Position numbers and translations under genes: made by a program. Source: Flavobacterium sp. ALD4 (lineage in GTDB: Bacteria; Bacteroidota; Bacteroidia; Flavobacteriales; Flavobacteriaceae). Taken from it: 64,000 nucleotides of DNA. The stretch lies in the NCBI RefSeq assembly GCF_002836475.1, contig NZ_PJBJ01000030.1, forward strand, positions 124,001-188,000. The letters run 5' to 3'. Shown in pieces: positions 27,059-39,299 of the stretch; positions within the stretch are counted from its first letter, which is position 1; each line of letters opens with the position of its first letter. The notes beneath the pieces were generated by a model. It was not told the origin of the DNA. It did not search any database and saw only the letters and a program-made list of their open reading frames with translations.

Positions 27059-28648
27059 ATGAGCTTTTTAAAAGAAATACAAAGAAGAAGAACTTTTGGG
27101 ATTATATCGCATCCCGATGCAGGTAAAACAACGCTTACAGAAAAACTCCTCCTTTTTGGTGGTGCCATTCAAGAAGCGGGTGCTGTTAAGAACAATAAAA
27201 TTAAAAAAGGTGCCACGAGTGACTTTATGGAAATTGAACGTCAGAGAGGAATTTCTGTTTCCACTTCAGTTTTGGCATTTAATTACAAAGAGAAAAAAAT
27301 AAATATTCTTGATACCCCGGGGCACAAGGATTTTGCTGAAGATACCTTTAGAACTTTAACCGCTGTTGACAGTGTCATAGTAGTAATTGACGTTGCCAAA
27401 GGTGTTGAGGAACAAACGGAGAAATTAGTCGCCGTTTGTAGATTACGAAAAATCCCTATTATTGTTTTTATCAATAAAATGGACCGTGAAGGGAAAGATG
27501 CTTTTGACTTAATGGACGAAGTAGAACAAAAGCTTGGTCTAACGGTCACCCCTCTAAGTTTCCCTATAGGAATGGGGTATGACTTCCAAGGAATATACAA
27601 CTTATGGGAGCAAAACATTAACTTGTTTAGTGGAGACAACCGTAAAAATATTGAAGAAACGATAGCTTTTTCAGATGTACAAAATCCGGAATTGGAAAAA
27701 ATTATTGGGCAAAAACCTGCCGATACTCTCCGTGAAGAATTGGAGTTGATAGATGAAGTCTATCCAAAATTTGACCGCCAAGATTATCTAGACGGAAAAT
27801 TGCAACCGGTCTTTTTTGGTTCCGCATTGAATAATTTTGGAGTTCGTGAACTTTTAGATTGTTTCGTAGAAATCGCACCATCACCAAGACCGAAAGAATC
27901 TGAAACGAGATTAGTTGACCCTAAAGAAGAAAAAATGTCTGGATTTGTTTTTAAAATCCATGCAAATATGGATCCGAAACATAGAGACAGATTAGCATTT
28001 ATAAAAATTGTATCCGGTACTTTTGAAAGAAACAAACCGTATTACCACGTACGTCTAAAAAAGAACCTCAAATTCTCAAGCCCGAATGCCTTTTTTGCCG
28101 AAAAGAAAGAAATAGTTGATATCTCTTACCCCGGTGATATTGTAGGCTTGCATGATACAGGAAATTTTAAAATTGGAGATACTTTGACCGAAGGAGAAAT
28201 CATGAGTTTTAAAGGTATTCCGAGTTTCTCTCCGGAACATTTTAGATACATCAATAATGCTGACCCAATGAAAGCCAAACAGCTTGACAAGGGGATTGAC
28301 CAGTTGATGGATGAAGGTGTAGCCCAGTTGTTTACTCTTGAAATGAATAACAGAAAAATTATCGGAACGGTGGGTGCACTTCAGTATGAGGTGATCCAGT
28401 ACCGTTTAGAACATGAATATGGAGCCAAATGTACCTATGAGAATTTCCCAGTGCATACAGCGTGTTGGGTAAAACCAGATGATGCAAAAAATGATGAATT
28501 TAGAGAGTTCAAACGAATTAAACAGAAGTTCTTGGCAAAAGACAAATACGGACAATTAGTTTTTCTTGCTGATTCCGACTTTACGATTCAGATGACGAAA
28601 AACAAATATCCAAGTGTAAAACTATATTTTACATCTGAATTTGAATAG
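27059..28648 (+). CDS. prfC: Peptide chain release factor 3
   Basis: 529 residues, full length. RF3 is the GTPase that removes RF1/RF2 from the ribosome after peptide release. The P loop is GIISHPDAGKTTLTEKLLLF (residues 14-33), G3 is DTPGHKDF, and G4 is FINKMDREGKD. The middle SATSDFMEIERQRGIS-type switch region (here GATSDFMEIERQRGIS) separates RF3 from EF-G. The C-terminal domains include NADPMKAKQLDKGIDQL. It starts 46 bases after the amylase terminator and has its own terminator, so it is monocistronic. Confidence 0.96.
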   Translation: MSFLKEIQRRRTFGIISHPDAGKTTLTEKLLLFGGAIQEAGAVKNNKIKKGATSDFMEIERQRGISVSTSVLAFNYKEKKINILDTPGHKDFAEDTFRTLTAVDSVIVVIDVAKGVEEQTEKLVAVCRLRKIPIIVFINKMDREGKDAFDLMDEVEQKLGLTVTPLSFPIGMGYDFQGIYNLWEQNINLFSGDNRKNIEETIAFSDVQNPELEKIIGQKPADTLREELELIDEVYPKFDRQDYLDGKLQPVFFGSALNNFGVRELLDCFVEIAPSPRPKESETRLVDPKEEKMSGFVFKIHANMDPKHRDRLAFIKIVSGTFERNKPYYHVRLKKNLKFSSPNAFFAEKKEIVDISYPGDIVGLHDTGNFKIGDTLTEGEIMSFKGIPSFSPEHFRYINNADPMKAKQLDKGIDQLMDEGVAQLFTLEMNNRKIIGTVGALQYEVIQYRLEHEYGAKCTYENFPVHTACWVKPDDAKNDEFREFKRIKQKFLAKDKYGQLVFLADSDFTIQMTKNKYPSVKLYFTSEFE

Positions 28649-28669
28649 TAATTTTAAAAATTCAACCAA

Positions 28670-28706
28670 TAAAAAAACGCTAATGTAAAAATTAGCGTTT
28701 TTTTTG
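28670..28706. terminator. Bidirectional terminator
   Basis: An AAAAACGCTAAT/ATTAGCGTTTTT hairpin with A and T runs on either side, between prfC and the convergent small secreted-protein gene. Confidence 0.9.
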
Positions 28707-28737
28707 TGGTTATAAATATTTGATTTCAAATTATATA

Positions 28738-29094
28738 TTAAGCTATTGCACTTTCAAAATTAACAGCTTTCTTTAAAAAAGCTTTAATTAACAAACGATT
28801 AGGCGCCAATCCAGAAGTCATAATTTGCTTCTTTGTATTGATTCCCTCATTTGAAATAGTACTATTGGGATCTTGCTTCGAACCCATGAACCACAGAACA
28901 AATTCTACGTTTGCGGCTCCCTTATTATCTTGCTCTACTTCGTTAACAGTTCTATCATTTGTAACAGATACGACCACGCTGCTGCTTTCTGCACTTTGAC
29001 TAAAGGCCGAAATATTAGACATCAAAATAAAAATAAATAGTAAGAAAATATTTCCTCTTTTTCTAGAGTCATTATGTTTAGAAAATTTATTCAT
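28738..29094 (-). CDS. Small secreted hypothetical protein
   Basis: About 118 residues from the ATG at 29094 (the frame is open to 29121). The N-terminus is basic, then hydrophobic (NIFLLFIFILMSNISAFSQ), a standard signal peptide with an AFSQ cleavage site, so it is probably periplasmic. The mature part of about 85 residues has an acidic, polar first half (VSVTNDRTVNEVEQDNKG) and a KKQIMTSGLAPNRLLIKAF C-terminus. I recognise no family. It is isolated, convergent with prfC, and 260 bases from the DUF3467 gene. Confidence 0.65.
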   Translation of the reverse strand: MNKFSKHNDSRKRGNIFLLFIFILMSNISAFSQSAESSSVVVSVTNDRTVNEVEQDNKGAANVEFVLWFMGSKQDPNSTISNEGINTKKQIMTSGLAPNRLLIKAFLKKAVNFESAIA

Positions 29095-29318
29095 AAGAAG
29101 ATTTGATTTGGAAAAAGACACTGCGCCTCTTTAATTCAATGCCAAAACTAATGTATCAATACCTTTCTTTAAAATATTTCCGACAAACGACAATTAAACT
29201 CGTTTAGATACAGAAATACCTCTTATAAAAAAGAGGCTTACCTCCTATCGCGATCAGCTTGAACACATAAAAACCAATTACTGTTCCTATCTGTATCAAA
29301 AAAACCACAGTATAGCAA

Positions 29319-29350
29319 AAAAAAAGGCCCCATTTCTGGAGCCTTTTTAT
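29319..29350 (-). terminator. Terminator after the rpoC-DUF3467 transcript
   Basis: A GGCTCC/GGGGCC hairpin (one G-T pair) is followed by nine T on the minus strand, right after the DUF3467 stop. Confidence 0.88.
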
Positions 29351-29356
29351 ATAAAA

Positions 29357-29668
29357 TTATGCTTGTCCTGCCGGACCAAAATTTAGAGGTATCGGAGGTT
29401 GTTCGCTGTCCTTAATTTCGCCATGGGCTTGTTCAAAACGGTGAATATTTTCTCCAATTGCCTTCAATAATCTTTTGGCATGTTGCGGTGTCAAGACAAT
29501 TCTTGATTTAACTTTGGCCTTAGGAATACCAGGCATGATACTTACAAAATCGAGAACAAATTCTGATGACGAATGATTTATAATAGCTAGGTTAGAATAA
29601 ATTCCTTCCGCTATTTTTTCATCCAATTCAATGTTAATCTGCTCCTGTTGTTGTTTAGAATTACTCAT
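29357..29668 (-). CDS. DUF3467 family protein
   Basis: 103 residues matching the DUF3467 pattern: INIELDEKIAEGIYSNLAII, then SSSEFVLDFVSIMPG, KVKSRIVLTPQHAKRLLKAI and a C-terminal PPIPLNFGPAG tail. No signal peptide. The function is unknown. It begins ten bases after the rpoC stop and precedes the terminator, so it is the last gene of the RNA-polymerase operon. This position suggests, without proving, a link to transcription or simply hitch-hiking expression. Confidence 0.9.
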   Translation of the reverse strand: MSNSKQQQEQINIELDEKIAEGIYSNLAIINHSSSEFVLDFVSIMPGIPKAKVKSRIVLTPQHAKRLLKAIGENIHRFEQAHGEIKDSEQPPIPLNFGPAGQA

Positions 29669-29677
29669 ATCTTAGTT

Positions 29678-32600
29678 TTAATATATATATTCCTCCTTAT
29701 TCGCCATCATATCATTGTAATCTTCTTTTGAACCTACAATAGTATGATCATATTCTCTCATACCTGTTCCTGCAGGAATTCTATGTCCTACAATTACATT
29801 TTCTTTCAATCCTTCTAAGTAATCAATCTTACCTGCAACAGCAGCTTCGTTTAATACTTTAGTAGTCTCTTGGAAAGAAGCCGCAGAGATAAATGATTTT
29901 GTTTGTAGCGATGCTCTTGTGATACCTTGTAAAACAGGAGTACCAGTTGCAGTGATAACTTCACGAGCTACAACAATATTTTTATCGTTACGTTTCAATA
30001 ATGAGTTTTCATCACGTAATTCACGAGGAGAAACAATCTGACCTTCTTTCAAGTTAGCTGAATCACCAGCATCCTCAATCACTTTCATACCATATAATTT
30101 ATCGTTTTGAAAGATAAAGTCTTTAGTATGAATTAATTGATCTTCTAAGAATAATGTGTCTCCCGGATCTTGAACTCTAACTTTACGCATCATTTGACGT
30201 ATTACTACCTCAAAGTGTTTGTCGTTAATTTTCACCCCTTGTAAACGATATACTTCTTGAATCTCATTTACCAAATACTGTTGAACAGCCGCTGGTCCTT
30301 TAATTCTCAAAATATCTTCTGGAGTAATTGCTCCATCAGATAGAGGTACACCAGCTCTAACGAAGTCATTCTCTTGAACAAGAATTTGACTTGAAAGTTT
30401 AACTAGGTACTTTCTAATATCCCCAAATTTAGATTCGATAATAATCTCACGGTTCCCTCTTTTAATTTTTCCAAAAGAAACAACACCATCGATTTCTGAA
30501 ACTACAGCTGGATTTGAAGGGTTACGAGCTTCAAGCAATTCAGTAATTCTTGGCAGACCTCCTGTAATATCTCCTGATTTAGAAGAACGACGTGGAATTT
30601 TAACCAATACTTTACCTGCTTTAATTTTCTCACCGTTTTCAACCATCAAGTGGGCACCAACAGGTAAGTTATAAGAGCGTATCAATTCGCCATCTTTACC
30701 ATAAACTAATAAAGTAGGAATTAATTTTTTAGCTCTTGACTCAGAAATTACTTTTTCTTGGAAACCAGTTTGCTCATCAATTTCAACCATGAAAGATTGA
30801 CCTTGTTCTAAATCTTCATAAGCAATTTTACCCGTGAATTCCGAAACAATAACTCCATTATATGGATCCCATTTACAGATTACTTCACCTTTTTCAACTG
30901 ACTGACCATCTTTCACAAAAATACTTGAACCGTAAGGAATATTGTGTGTGTTTAAAAGAATTCCAGTTTTCTCATCAATTAATTTTAACTCAGTAGAACG
31001 AGAAACAACGATATCAACAGCATTTCCTTCGCTGTCTTCACCTTTTACAGTTTTAATATCTTCAATTTCAAGTTTACCCTTGAATTTTGTAATGATACTT
31101 GATTCCTCAGAAATACCACCCGCTACCCCTCCAACGTGGAAAGTACGTAATGTTAATTGTGTTCCTGGCTCACCAATAGATTGTGCAGCAATAACTCCTA
31201 CTGCTTCACCTCTTTGTGTCATCTTACCGGTAGCTAAATTTCTACCATAACATTTAGCACAAATACCTTTTAACGCTTCACAAACAAGAGGAGAACGAAC
31301 TTCCACTTTCTCAATTGGAGAAGCGTCGATTGTTTTCATGATAGCCTCAGTGATTTGTTGTCCAGATTGAACTAACACTTCATTAGTTAAAGGATTTATT
31401 ACGTCTTGCAATGCAACACGTCCTAAGATTCTTTCTCCTAACGATTCAACAATTTCTTCATTCTTTTTCAATGCTGAAACTTCAACACCTCTTAATGTTC
31501 CACAATCTTCAATGTTCACAATAACATCTTGAGAAACATCGTGCAGTCTTCTTGTCAAATATCCTGCATCCGCCGTTTTCAAGGCAGTATCCGCAAGACC
31601 CTTACGCGCACCGTGAGTAGAGATAAAGTACTCAAGAATAGAAAGACCTTCCTTAAAGTTAGAAAGAATTGGATTTTCAATAATTTCACCACCACCAGCA
31701 GTCGATTTTTTAGGCTTAGCCATCAAACCACGCATACCAGTTAACTGACGAATTTGTTCTTTGGAACCCCTTGCACCAGAATCAAGCATCATGTACACTG
31801 AGTTAAAACCTTGTTGGTCTTCTCTAATGTTTTTCATTGCTAATTCTGTCAATTGCGCATTGGCAGAAGTCCATACATCAATAACTTGATTGTAACGTTC
31901 GTTATTTGTAATAAGACCCATGTTATAATTTACAGAAATACCTTCAACTTGTGTTCTAGCATCTGCAATTAACTGTGGTTTTTGATCTGGAATTCTAATA
32001 TCTCCCAATGAGAAGGACAATCCACCTTTAAAGGCAAATTTGTACCCCATATCTTTCATATTATCCAAGAAACCTGCCGTTTCAGGTACACTAGTCGCGT
32101 TTAACACGTGACCAATAATATCTCTAAGGTTTTTCTTAGTCAATACATCATTAATATATCCTGCTGCTTCCGGTACTACTTCATTAAAGATGACACGACC
32201 GGCAGTAGTTTGAATGATTTTATAAACCAACTCTCCAGCTTCATTAAAATCTTTTGCTCTAATCCTCACTCGAGCATTCAATTCTAATCTTCCTTCGTTT
32301 AATGCAATATTTACTTCTTCAGCTGAATAGAAAGTGATTCCTTCACCTAATATTTTGTGTTCTGGAGTTGATAAACGCTCTTTGGTCATATAATATAGAC
32401 CCAAAACCATATCCTGAGAAGGTACAGTAATTGGCGCACCATTTGCAGGATTCAGAATATTATGAGAAGCCAACATTAACAATTGTGCTTCAAGGATAGC
32501 TTCTGGTCCTAATGGTAGATGTACCGCCATTTGATCCCCATCAAAATCCGCATTAAATGCAGTACAAACTAAAGGGTGCAATTGGATTGCTTTTCCTTCA

Positions 32601-33988
32601 ATTAATTTTGGTTGGAATGCTTGTATACCTAATCTGTGCAAAGTAGGAGCACGATTCAGTAATATCGGGTGTCCTTTAATTACATTTTCAAGAATATCCC
32701 AAACTACAGGCTCTTTTTTGTCTATTATTTTCTTCGCTGATTTTACAGTTTTAACAATTCCTCTTTCTATCAATTTACGGATAACAAAAGGTTTGTATAA
32801 TTCGGCTGCCATATCTTTAGGGATACCACATTCGAACAATTTCAATTCAGGTCCAACAACAATTACCGAACGAGCAGAATAATCCACACGTTTTCCAAGT
32901 AAGTTTTGACGGAAACGTCCTTGCTTACCTTTTAGGGAATCAGATAATGATTTTAATGGTCTATTTGATTCTGTTTTTACAGCAGAAGCTTTACGTGTAT
33001 TGTCAAATAATGAATCTACTGACTCTTGCAACATACGCTTTTCGTTTCTTAAGATAACTTCTGGAGCTTTAATCTCCATTAATCTTTTCAAACGGTTATT
33101 ACGGATAATTACACGACGGTATAAATCATTTAAATCTGAAGTTGCAAAACGACCTCCATCAAGTGGCACAAGTGGACGTAATTCTGGTGGAATAACAGGC
33201 ACCACTTTCATAATCATCCACTCAGGGCGATTTTCACGGTTCAAGTTAGACTCACGGAAAGATTCAACAACTTGTAATCTTTTTAATGCTTCCGTTTTAC
33301 GTTGTTTAGACGTTTCAGTGTTAGCATTATGTCTTAATTGATAAGATAATTCATCAAGATCAATTCTTGCCAATAAATCCATGATACACTCCGCTCCCAT
33401 TTTGGCAACAAATTTATTTGGATCAAAATCGTCAAGATATTGATTATCTGCAGGAAGAGTATCTAAAATATTCAAATATTCTTCTTCTGTTAAGAAATCT
33501 AATCTTTTAACTGATTCACCTTCTCCATTTACTGCAATACCCGCTTGAATTACTACGTATCTCTCGTAGTAAATGATCATATCTAATTTCTTAGACGGAA
33601 GACCTAGTATGTATCCAATTTTATTAGGAAGTGAACGGAAATACCAGATATGAGCAATTGGCACAACAAGATTGATATGACCTACTCTGTCTCTACGTAC
33701 TTTTTTCTCGGTAACTTCAACACCACAACGGTCACAAATGATTCCTTTATATCGGATTCTTTTGTATTTTCCACAAGCACATTCAAAATCTTTTACCGGT
33801 CCGAAAATACGTTCGCAGAAAAGACCGTCACGCTCAGGCTTGTGCGTACGGTAGTTAATAGTTTCTGGTTTCAAAACTTCACCTCTTGATTCTTTCAAGA
33901 TAGATTCAGGAGAAGCTAAACCAATCGATATTTTATTGAACCTTTTTACAGGATTCTTATCTTTATTATTATTTCTATTATTCATCAT
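29678..33988 (-). CDS. rpoC: DNA-directed RNA polymerase subunit beta-prime
   Basis: About 1436 residues from the ATG at 33988 ([19 protein letters not shown]); the frame is open to 34042, but those 18 residues are not conserved. The zinc-binding cysteines [20 protein letters not shown] lie near residue 71, and the magnesium-binding active-site motif [15 protein letters not shown] near residue 465. The second zinc site appears as [19 protein letters not shown]. It is the catalytic core subunit with rpoB, which precedes it by about 235 bases. Confidence 0.97.
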   Translation of the reverse strand: MMNNRNNNKDKNPVKRFNKISIGLASPESILKESRGEVLKPETINYRTHKPERDGLFCERIFGPVKDFECACGKYKRIRYKGIICDRCGVEVTEKKVRRDRVGHINLVVPIAHIWYFRSLPNKIGYILGLPSKKLDMIIYYERYVVIQAGIAVNGEGESVKRLDFLTEEEYLNILDTLPADNQYLDDFDPNKFVAKMGAECIMDLLARIDLDELSYQLRHNANTETSKQRKTEALKRLQVVESFRESNLNRENRPEWMIMKVVPVIPPELRPLVPLDGGRFATSDLNDLYRRVIIRNNRLKRLMEIKAPEVILRNEKRMLQESVDSLFDNTRKASAVKTESNRPLKSLSDSLKGKQGRFRQNLLGKRVDYSARSVIVVGPELKLFECGIPKDMAAELYKPFVIRKLIERGIVKTVKSAKKIIDKKEPVVWDILENVIKGHPILLNRAPTLHRLGIQAFQPKLIEGKAIQLHPLVCTAFNADFDGDQMAVHLPLGPEAILEAQLLMLASHNILNPANGAPITVPSQDMVLGLYYMTKERLSTPEHKILGEGITFYSAEEVNIALNEGRLELNARVRIRAKDFNEAGELVYKIIQTTAGRVIFNEVVPEAAGYINDVLTKKNLRDIIGHVLNATSVPETAGFLDNMKDMGYKFAFKGGLSFSLGDIRIPDQKPQLIADARTQVEGISVNYNMGLITNNERYNQVIDVWTSANAQLTELAMKNIREDQQGFNSVYMMLDSGARGSKEQIRQLTGMRGLMAKPKKSTAGGGEIIENPILSNFKEGLSILEYFISTHGARKGLADTALKTADAGYLTRRLHDVSQDVIVNIEDCGTLRGVEVSALKKNEEIVESLGERILGRVALQDVINPLTNEVLVQSGQQITEAIMKTIDASPIEKVEVRSPLVCEALKGICAKCYGRNLATGKMTQRGEAVGVIAAQSIGEPGTQLTLRTFHVGGVAGGISEESSIITKFKGKLEIEDIKTVKGEDSEGNAVDIVVSRSTELKLIDEKTGILLNTHNIPYGSSIFVKDGQSVEKGEVICKWDPYNGVIVSEFTGKIAYEDLEQGQSFMVEIDEQTGFQEKVISESRAKKLIPTLLVYGKDGELIRSYNLPVGAHLMVENGEKIKAGKVLVKIPRRSSKSGDITGGLPRITELLEARNPSNPAVVSEIDGVVSFGKIKRGNREIIIESKFGDIRKYLVKLSSQILVQENDFVRAGVPLSDGAITPEDILRIKGPAAVQQYLVNEIQEVYRLQGVKINDKHFEVVIRQMMRKVRVQDPGDTLFLEDQLIHTKDFIFQNDKLYGMKVIEDAGDSANLKEGQIVSPRELRDENSLLKRNDKNIVVAREVITATGTPVLQGITRASLQTKSFISAASFQETTKVLNEAAVAGKIDYLEGLKENVIVGHRIPAGTGMREYDHTIVGSKEDYNDMMANKEEYIY

Positions 33989-34224
33989 AGTTTCTACTAT
34001 TGATTTAATTGCAATTAAAAAATTGATTATAGTACGCAGCATGCTGCGTTTCTACCTGGATTACTTCTCTAAACTTTAAACTTCTATTAAAGCGCTAGTT
34101 ATACAAAACTAATTTTATATAAAAAATCGGAACGGTTTACGAGGCTAAATCCTAAAAACTCTTATAAATGAGTAAACAGTTTTCAGGTATTGCTACCTAA
34201 AAACTGTATACTACAAACTTTTAT

Positions 34225-37200
34225 TTATTCTTCTAATCTAATGTCTAATCCAAGACCTTTCAATTCATGCATCAATACATTGAATGATTCAGGTAATCCC
34301 GGTTCTGGCATAGATTCTCCTTTTACGATTGCTTCGTAAGTTTTAGCTCTACCAATTACATCATCAGACTTCACAGTCAAGATCTCTCTTAGCGTACTTG
34401 ACGCTCCATAAGCCTCAAGTGCCCAAACTTCCATCTCTCCGAAACGTTGTCCACCAAATTGTGCTTTACCACCAAGAGGTTGTTGTGTAATTAATGAGTA
34501 TGGCCCGATTGAACGTGCGTGCATCTTATCATCAACCATATGTCCTAATTTCAACATATAGATTACACCAACAGTTGCTGCTTGATGAAAACGCTCTCCA
34601 GTTCCACCATCATAAAGGTAGGTATGTCCAAAACGTGGTATTCCAGCTTCGTCAGTCAATTCATTGATTTGGTCTAGAGACGCACCATCAAAGATTGGCG
34701 TAGCATATTTCCTACCCAACTTTTGTCCAGCCCAACCTAAAACAGTTTCATAAATTTGACCAATGTTCATACGTGAAGGTACACCTAACGGGTTCAACAC
34801 AATGTCAACTGGCGTTCCGTCTTCAAGGAAAGGCATGTCTTCATGACGAACAATACGAGCAACAATACCTTTGTTACCGTGACGTCCAGCCATTTTATCC
34901 CCAACTTTCAACTTACGTTTTTTGGCAATATAAACTTTAGCTAATTTCAATATTCCAGCTGGCAATTCATCACCCACAGAAATCGTAAACTTCTCTCTTC
35001 TTAATGCGCCTTGTAAATCATTCAACTTGATTTTATAGTTGTGAATTAATTCATTCACCATTTTGTTAGTTGAGTCATCCGCAACCCATTGACCTTTGCT
35101 TAAGTGGGCAAAATCTTCAACAGCATAAAGCATTTTTTGCGTGTATTTTTTACCTTTTGGTAAAACTTCTTCACCCAAATCATTCATTACACCCTGAGAT
35201 GTTTTCCCATTAACAATCAAGAAAAGTTTTTCTACTAATTTGTCTTTTAATTCAACAAACTTCACTTCGTATTCCATTTCAAGCGCTCCTAAAGCATCCT
35301 TGTCCTGTGTACGTTTGCGTTTATCCTTTACCGCCCTTGCGAACAGTTTTTTGTCAAGAACTACACCATGTAAAGATGGAGACGCTTTTAATGAAGCATC
35401 TTTTACATCACCTGCTTTATCCCCAAAGATTGCACGAAGCAATTTCTCTTCCGGAGTAGGATCTGATTCCCCTTTTGGAGTAATTTTCCCGATAAGAATG
35501 TCACCAGGTTTAACCTCGGCTCCAATTCTGATCATACCATTTTCATCTAAATCTTTAGTAGCCTCTTCAGAAACGTTTGGTATATCATTCGTCAATTCTT
35601 CGTTACCTAATTTAGTATCTCTAACTTCTAATGAATAATCATCAACGTGAATAGAGGTGAAAATATCGTCACGAACCACCTTTTCAGAAATAACAATCGC
35701 ATCCTCGAAGTTATACCCTTTCCATGGCATAAATGCTACCTTTAGGTTTCTACCTAAAGCTAATTCACCATTTTGAGTTGCATATCCTTCCGACAATACT
35801 TGACCAAGAACCACTCTATCCCCTCTTCTTACGATAGGTTTAAGGTTGATACTTGTCCCTTGATTGGTTTTTCTAAATTTAATTAGATTGTATGTTTTTT
35901 CATCAGAGTCAAAACTAACCATTCTTTCTTCTTCAGAACGATCGTATTTGATAGTGATGATGTTTGCATCTACATATTCTATCACTCCATCACCCTCTGC
36001 ATTAATTAAAACTCTAGAATCTGAAGCTACTTGACGCTCTAATCCAGTTCCAACAATTGGTGCTTCAGGACGTATTAATGGTACGGCTTGACGCATCATG
36101 TTAGATCCCATCAACGCTCTATTCGCATCATCATGTTCCAAGAAAGGAATTAAAGATGCCGAAATTGAAGCAATTTGATTTGGAGCAACATCTGCATAAT
36201 CAACATTTACAGGGTCAATTACAGGGAAATCACCTTCTTGACGTGCAATTACGTTTTCGGCAGTAATTTTTCCAGAATTGTCCATCTGAATATTTGCTTG
36301 AGAAATCAACATTCCTTCTTCCTCTTCAGCGCTTAAGTAAATTGGTGTTGAGACTAAATCCACAACTCCATTAGTTACTTTACGGTAAGGCGTTTCAATG
36401 AAACCCATTCCGTTCACTTTAGCATAAACTCCAAGAGATGAAATCAAACCAATGTTTGGTCCCTCTGGTGTTTCAATAGGACATAAACGTCCGTAGTGCG
36501 TATAGTGAACATCACGTACCTCAAATCCAGCTCTCTCTCTCGAAAGTCCACCTGGTCCTAGTGCAGATAATCTTCTTTTGTGCGTTATCTCGGCAAGTGG
36601 ATTCGTTTGATCCATAAACTGAGACAATTGGTTTGTTCCAAAGAAAGAGTTGATAACAGACGATAATGTTTTAGCATTAATCAAATCTATTGGTGTAAAC
36701 ACCTCGTTATCTCTAACGTTCATACGCTCTCTAATGGTTCTAGCCATACGTGCTAAACCAACACCGAATTGTTGAGACAATTGTTCTCCAACTGTTCTTA
36801 CACGACGATTCGATAAGTGATCAATATCATCAATATCTGCTTTCGCATTTATTAATTCGATCAAATATTTTACAATGGTAATAATATCTTCTTTGGTAAG
36901 CACTTGCTTTTCCATTGGGATATCTAGACCAAGTTTTTTATTCATTCTGTAACGACCTACCTCACCTAAGTTGTAACGTTGATCAGAGAAGAATAATTTA
37001 TCTATAATACCACGAGCAGTTTCTTCATCAGGCGGTTCTGCATTACGCAATTGTCTGTAAATATGCTCAACGGCTTCTTTTTCAGAATTTGTTGGATCTT
37101 TTTGTAACGTATTATGGATGATGGCATAATCAGCTTGATTAGCATCTTCCTTATGTAACAAAATAGATTTAACGTTAGAATCAATAATTTCTTCCACATT

Positions 37201-38037
37201 ATCTTTATCGATAATGGTATCTCTATCAAGGATTATTTCGTTACGTTCGATAGAAACCACTTCACCAGTATCTTCATCTACAAAATCTTCATGCCATGTA
37301 TTTAATACACGAGCAGCCAATTTTCTACCGATATATTTTTTAAGACCTGTTTTAGATACTTTAATTTCCTCAGCAAGGTCAAAAATCTCAAGGATATCTT
37401 TATCTCTTTCAAATCCAATTGCACGGAATAATGTAGTAACAGGTAATTTTTTCTTTCTGTCGATATAGGCGTACATTACGCTATTGATATCTGTAGAAAA
37501 TTCTATCCAAGAACCTTTAAAAGGAATTACTCTGGCAGAATATAATTTTGTTCCATTAGCATGAAAAGACTGTCCAAAGAAAACCCCTGGAGATCTATGC
37601 AGCTGAGAAACAACAACACGTTCAGCACCATTGATAACAAAAGTACCACTTGGTGTCATGTAAGGAATTGTACCAAGATAAACATCTTGAACAATAGTTT
37701 CAAAATCTTCGTGCTCTGGATCTGTACAATATAGCTTTAACCTTGCTTTTAAAGGCACACTATGTGTCAAACCTCTTTCAATACATTCTTGAATTGTATA
37801 ACGTGGTGGATCCACGAAGTAGTCAAGGAATTCCAATACAAAGTTATTTCTTGTATCTGTAATTGGAAAATTTTCCATGAAGGTATTATAAAGTCCTTCA
37901 TTGCCTCTTTCATCAGATTTAGTTTCTAATTGAAAAAAATCTTGAAAAGATTTAACCTGAACATCAAGAAAATCTGGATATGCAGGAATATTTTTTGTAG
38001 AGGCAAAATTCAATCTTTCGGTCTGATTTGTTATCAT
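34225..38037 (-). CDS. rpoB: DNA-directed RNA polymerase subunit beta
   Basis: About 1270 residues, full length for Bacteroidota. The rifampicin-pocket region reads [20 protein letters not shown] followed by [20 protein letters not shown]; the residues usually altered in resistance (QF-MDQ, the His of THKRR, and the SAL serine) are the wild-type ones. The C-terminus carries [20 protein letters not shown]. The start is the second of two adjacent ATGs ([11 protein letters not shown]). It lies downstream of rplL behind a possible attenuator hairpin. Confidence 0.97.
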   Translation of the reverse strand: MITNQTERLNFASTKNIPAYPDFLDVQVKSFQDFFQLETKSDERGNEGLYNTFMENFPITDTRNNFVLEFLDYFVDPPRYTIQECIERGLTHSVPLKARLKLYCTDPEHEDFETIVQDVYLGTIPYMTPSGTFVINGAERVVVSQLHRSPGVFFGQSFHANGTKLYSARVIPFKGSWIEFSTDINSVMYAYIDRKKKLPVTTLFRAIGFERDKDILEIFDLAEEIKVSKTGLKKYIGRKLAARVLNTWHEDFVDEDTGEVVSIERNEIILDRDTIIDKDNVEEIIDSNVKSILLHKEDANQADYAIIHNTLQKDPTNSEKEAVEHIYRQLRNAEPPDEETARGIIDKLFFSDQRYNLGEVGRYRMNKKLGLDIPMEKQVLTKEDIITIVKYLIELINAKADIDDIDHLSNRRVRTVGEQLSQQFGVGLARMARTIRERMNVRDNEVFTPIDLINAKTLSSVINSFFGTNQLSQFMDQTNPLAEITHKRRLSALGPGGLSRERAGFEVRDVHYTHYGRLCPIETPEGPNIGLISSLGVYAKVNGMGFIETPYRKVTNGVVDLVSTPIYLSAEEEEGMLISQANIQMDNSGKITAENVIARQEGDFPVIDPVNVDYADVAPNQIASISASLIPFLEHDDANRALMGSNMMRQAVPLIRPEAPIVGTGLERQVASDSRVLINAEGDGVIEYVDANIITIKYDRSEEERMVSFDSDEKTYNLIKFRKTNQGTSINLKPIVRRGDRVVLGQVLSEGYATQNGELALGRNLKVAFMPWKGYNFEDAIVISEKVVRDDIFTSIHVDDYSLEVRDTKLGNEELTNDIPNVSEEATKDLDENGMIRIGAEVKPGDILIGKITPKGESDPTPEEKLLRAIFGDKAGDVKDASLKASPSLHGVVLDKKLFARAVKDKRKRTQDKDALGALEMEYEVKFVELKDKLVEKLFLIVNGKTSQGVMNDLGEEVLPKGKKYTQKMLYAVEDFAHLSKGQWVADDSTNKMVNELIHNYKIKLNDLQGALRREKFTISVGDELPAGILKLAKVYIAKKRKLKVGDKMAGRHGNKGIVARIVRHEDMPFLEDGTPVDIVLNPLGVPSRMNIGQIYETVLGWAGQKLGRKYATPIFDGASLDQINELTDEAGIPRFGHTYLYDGGTGERFHQAATVGVIYMLKLGHMVDDKMHARSIGPYSLITQQPLGGKAQFGGQRFGEMEVWALEAYGASSTLREILTVKSDDVIGRAKTYEAIVKGESMPEPGLPESFNVLMHELKGLGLDIRLEE

Positions 38038-38251
38038 CAATGGACAAAATTTTGATTATAAAAGTAATTTTTATTGGTATAAATATTTCTAATTATACTT
38101 TAATTTTAAAACCACTACATCTTTAAAAATCAATTTAAGATAACTACTTTCTTATTATCTGTCAATTTTTTTTCCTCGTAATGGGATAAAATGGATTTGC
38201 TATCACAACTTATTATTCAATAAATAAGACAGACTTTTGTTATACGAAAAA

Positions 38252-38292
38252 TGGTTTAGGTCTTTGGATGTGTACCCAAGACCTAAACCTAA
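38252..38292 (-). promoter_or_regulatory. Hairpin between rplL and rpoB
   Basis: A 13-15 bp stem, GGTTTAGGTCTT/AAGACCTAAACC, on the transcript between the rplL stop and rpoB, with only a short T tract after it. Position and strength suit a partial terminator, attenuator or RNA-processing site that lowers rpoBC expression relative to the ribosomal proteins, as known for this junction in E. coli. The analogy is inference. Confidence 0.6.
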
Positions 38293-38310
38293 TTCCTAAA
38301 CTGTGTTTAA

Positions 38311-38679
38311 CTATTTAAGCTCAACAACAGCTCCAGCTTCTTCTAAAGATTTTTTCAAAGCTTCTGCCTCATCTTTAGTTACACCTTCTTTAACGTTACT
38401 TGGAGCGCTATCAACTACATCTTTAGCTTCTTTCAAACCTAAACCTGTAAGTTCTTTTACCATTTTCACAACTGCTAATTTAGAAGCACCTGCTTCTTTT
38501 AATACCACTGTAAATTCTGTTTGAACCTCTTCAGCAGCACCGTCACCACCACCTGATACTACTACAGTTGCAGCAGCTGGTTCGATTCCGTACTCGTCTT
38601 TCAATATTGTTGCTAATTCGTTAACTTCTTTTACAGTTAAATTAACTAATTGTTCCGCGAATTGTTTCAAATCTGCCAT
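38311..38679 (-). CDS. rplL: 50S ribosomal protein L7/L12
   Basis: 122 residues. The N-terminal dimer domain ([20 protein letters not shown]) is followed by an Ala/Gly-rich hinge ([17 protein letters not shown]) and the C-terminal factor-binding domain (KIAVVK-type strand, here [20 protein letters not shown]). It forms the ribosomal stalk that recruits translation GTPases. Order is rplJ-rplL-rpoB as usual. Confidence 0.97.
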   Translation of the reverse strand: MADLKQFAEQLVNLTVKEVNELATILKDEYGIEPAAATVVVSGGGDGAAEEVQTEFTVVLKEAGASKLAVVKMVKELTGLGLKEAKDVVDSAPSNVKEGVTKDEAEALKKSLEEAGAVVELK

Positions 38680-38770
38680 TTTTTCTATCGTTTTAAAATG
38701 ATTTGTAAAATTATATTTTGTTTATTGTGCGCATTGTAAATAATATAAATCGAGTTTTACTCTATTTGTA

Positions 38771-39277
38771 TTATGCTTCTGTTTCAGCAACCTCTTCTTT
38801 AGCGAATTGGTTTTGAAGTGCAGAAATAACTCTTTGTGCCGGTGCTTGAAGTAATCCAATAAGCTCACCGATAAGTTCTTCTTTAGATTTAATAGTTGCT
38901 AACGCATCTAATTGATCATCTCCAATATAAACCTCAGCATTGATATAAGCTCCTTTCAAAACTGGCTTAGCCGACTTTTTACGGAAATCTTTAATTATCT
39001 TACCCGGTCCATTTGCTACATCTGAAATGAATATAGCGCTATTACCAGTCAATACTGATGGCAACTCACCATAATCGTTAGCAGAAGCTTCCATTGCCTT
39101 TACAAGCAAAGTGTTTTTTATAACTTCTAATTTAATACCTGCTTTAAAACAAGCTCTTCTTAATTTTGAAGTCGTATCTGCATTTAACCCAGAAATATCT
39201 GCTACGTAAACAATATTTGTACCAGCTAACTGTGCAGTTAAATCTTCAATCGCGATTGATTTTTCTTCTCTAGTCAT
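38771..39277 (-). CDS. rplJ: 50S ribosomal protein L10
   Basis: 168 residues. The L10 N-terminal domain (VADISGLNADTTSKLRRACF and KVIKNTLLVKA-like IKNTLLVKAME) is followed by the C-terminal helix that binds L12 dimers. It anchors the L7/L12 stalk to 23S rRNA. It begins 22 bases after rplA, so a long autoregulatory leader of the E. coli type is not present immediately upstream. Confidence 0.96.
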   Translation of the reverse strand: MTREEKSIAIEDLTAQLAGTNIVYVADISGLNADTTSKLRRACFKAGIKLEVIKNTLLVKAMEASANDYGELPSVLTGNSAIFISDVANGPGKIIKDFRKKSAKPVLKGAYINAEVYIGDDQLDALATIKSKEELIGELIGLLQAPAQRVISALQNQFAKEEVAETEA

Positions 39278-39299
39278 ACTAAAAATTATTAACTACCAA

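Noticed and set aside
32900..37000. Rifampicin-resistance changes in rpoB
   Set aside because: The pocket residues read as wild type (QFMDQ, THKRR, SALGPGG).
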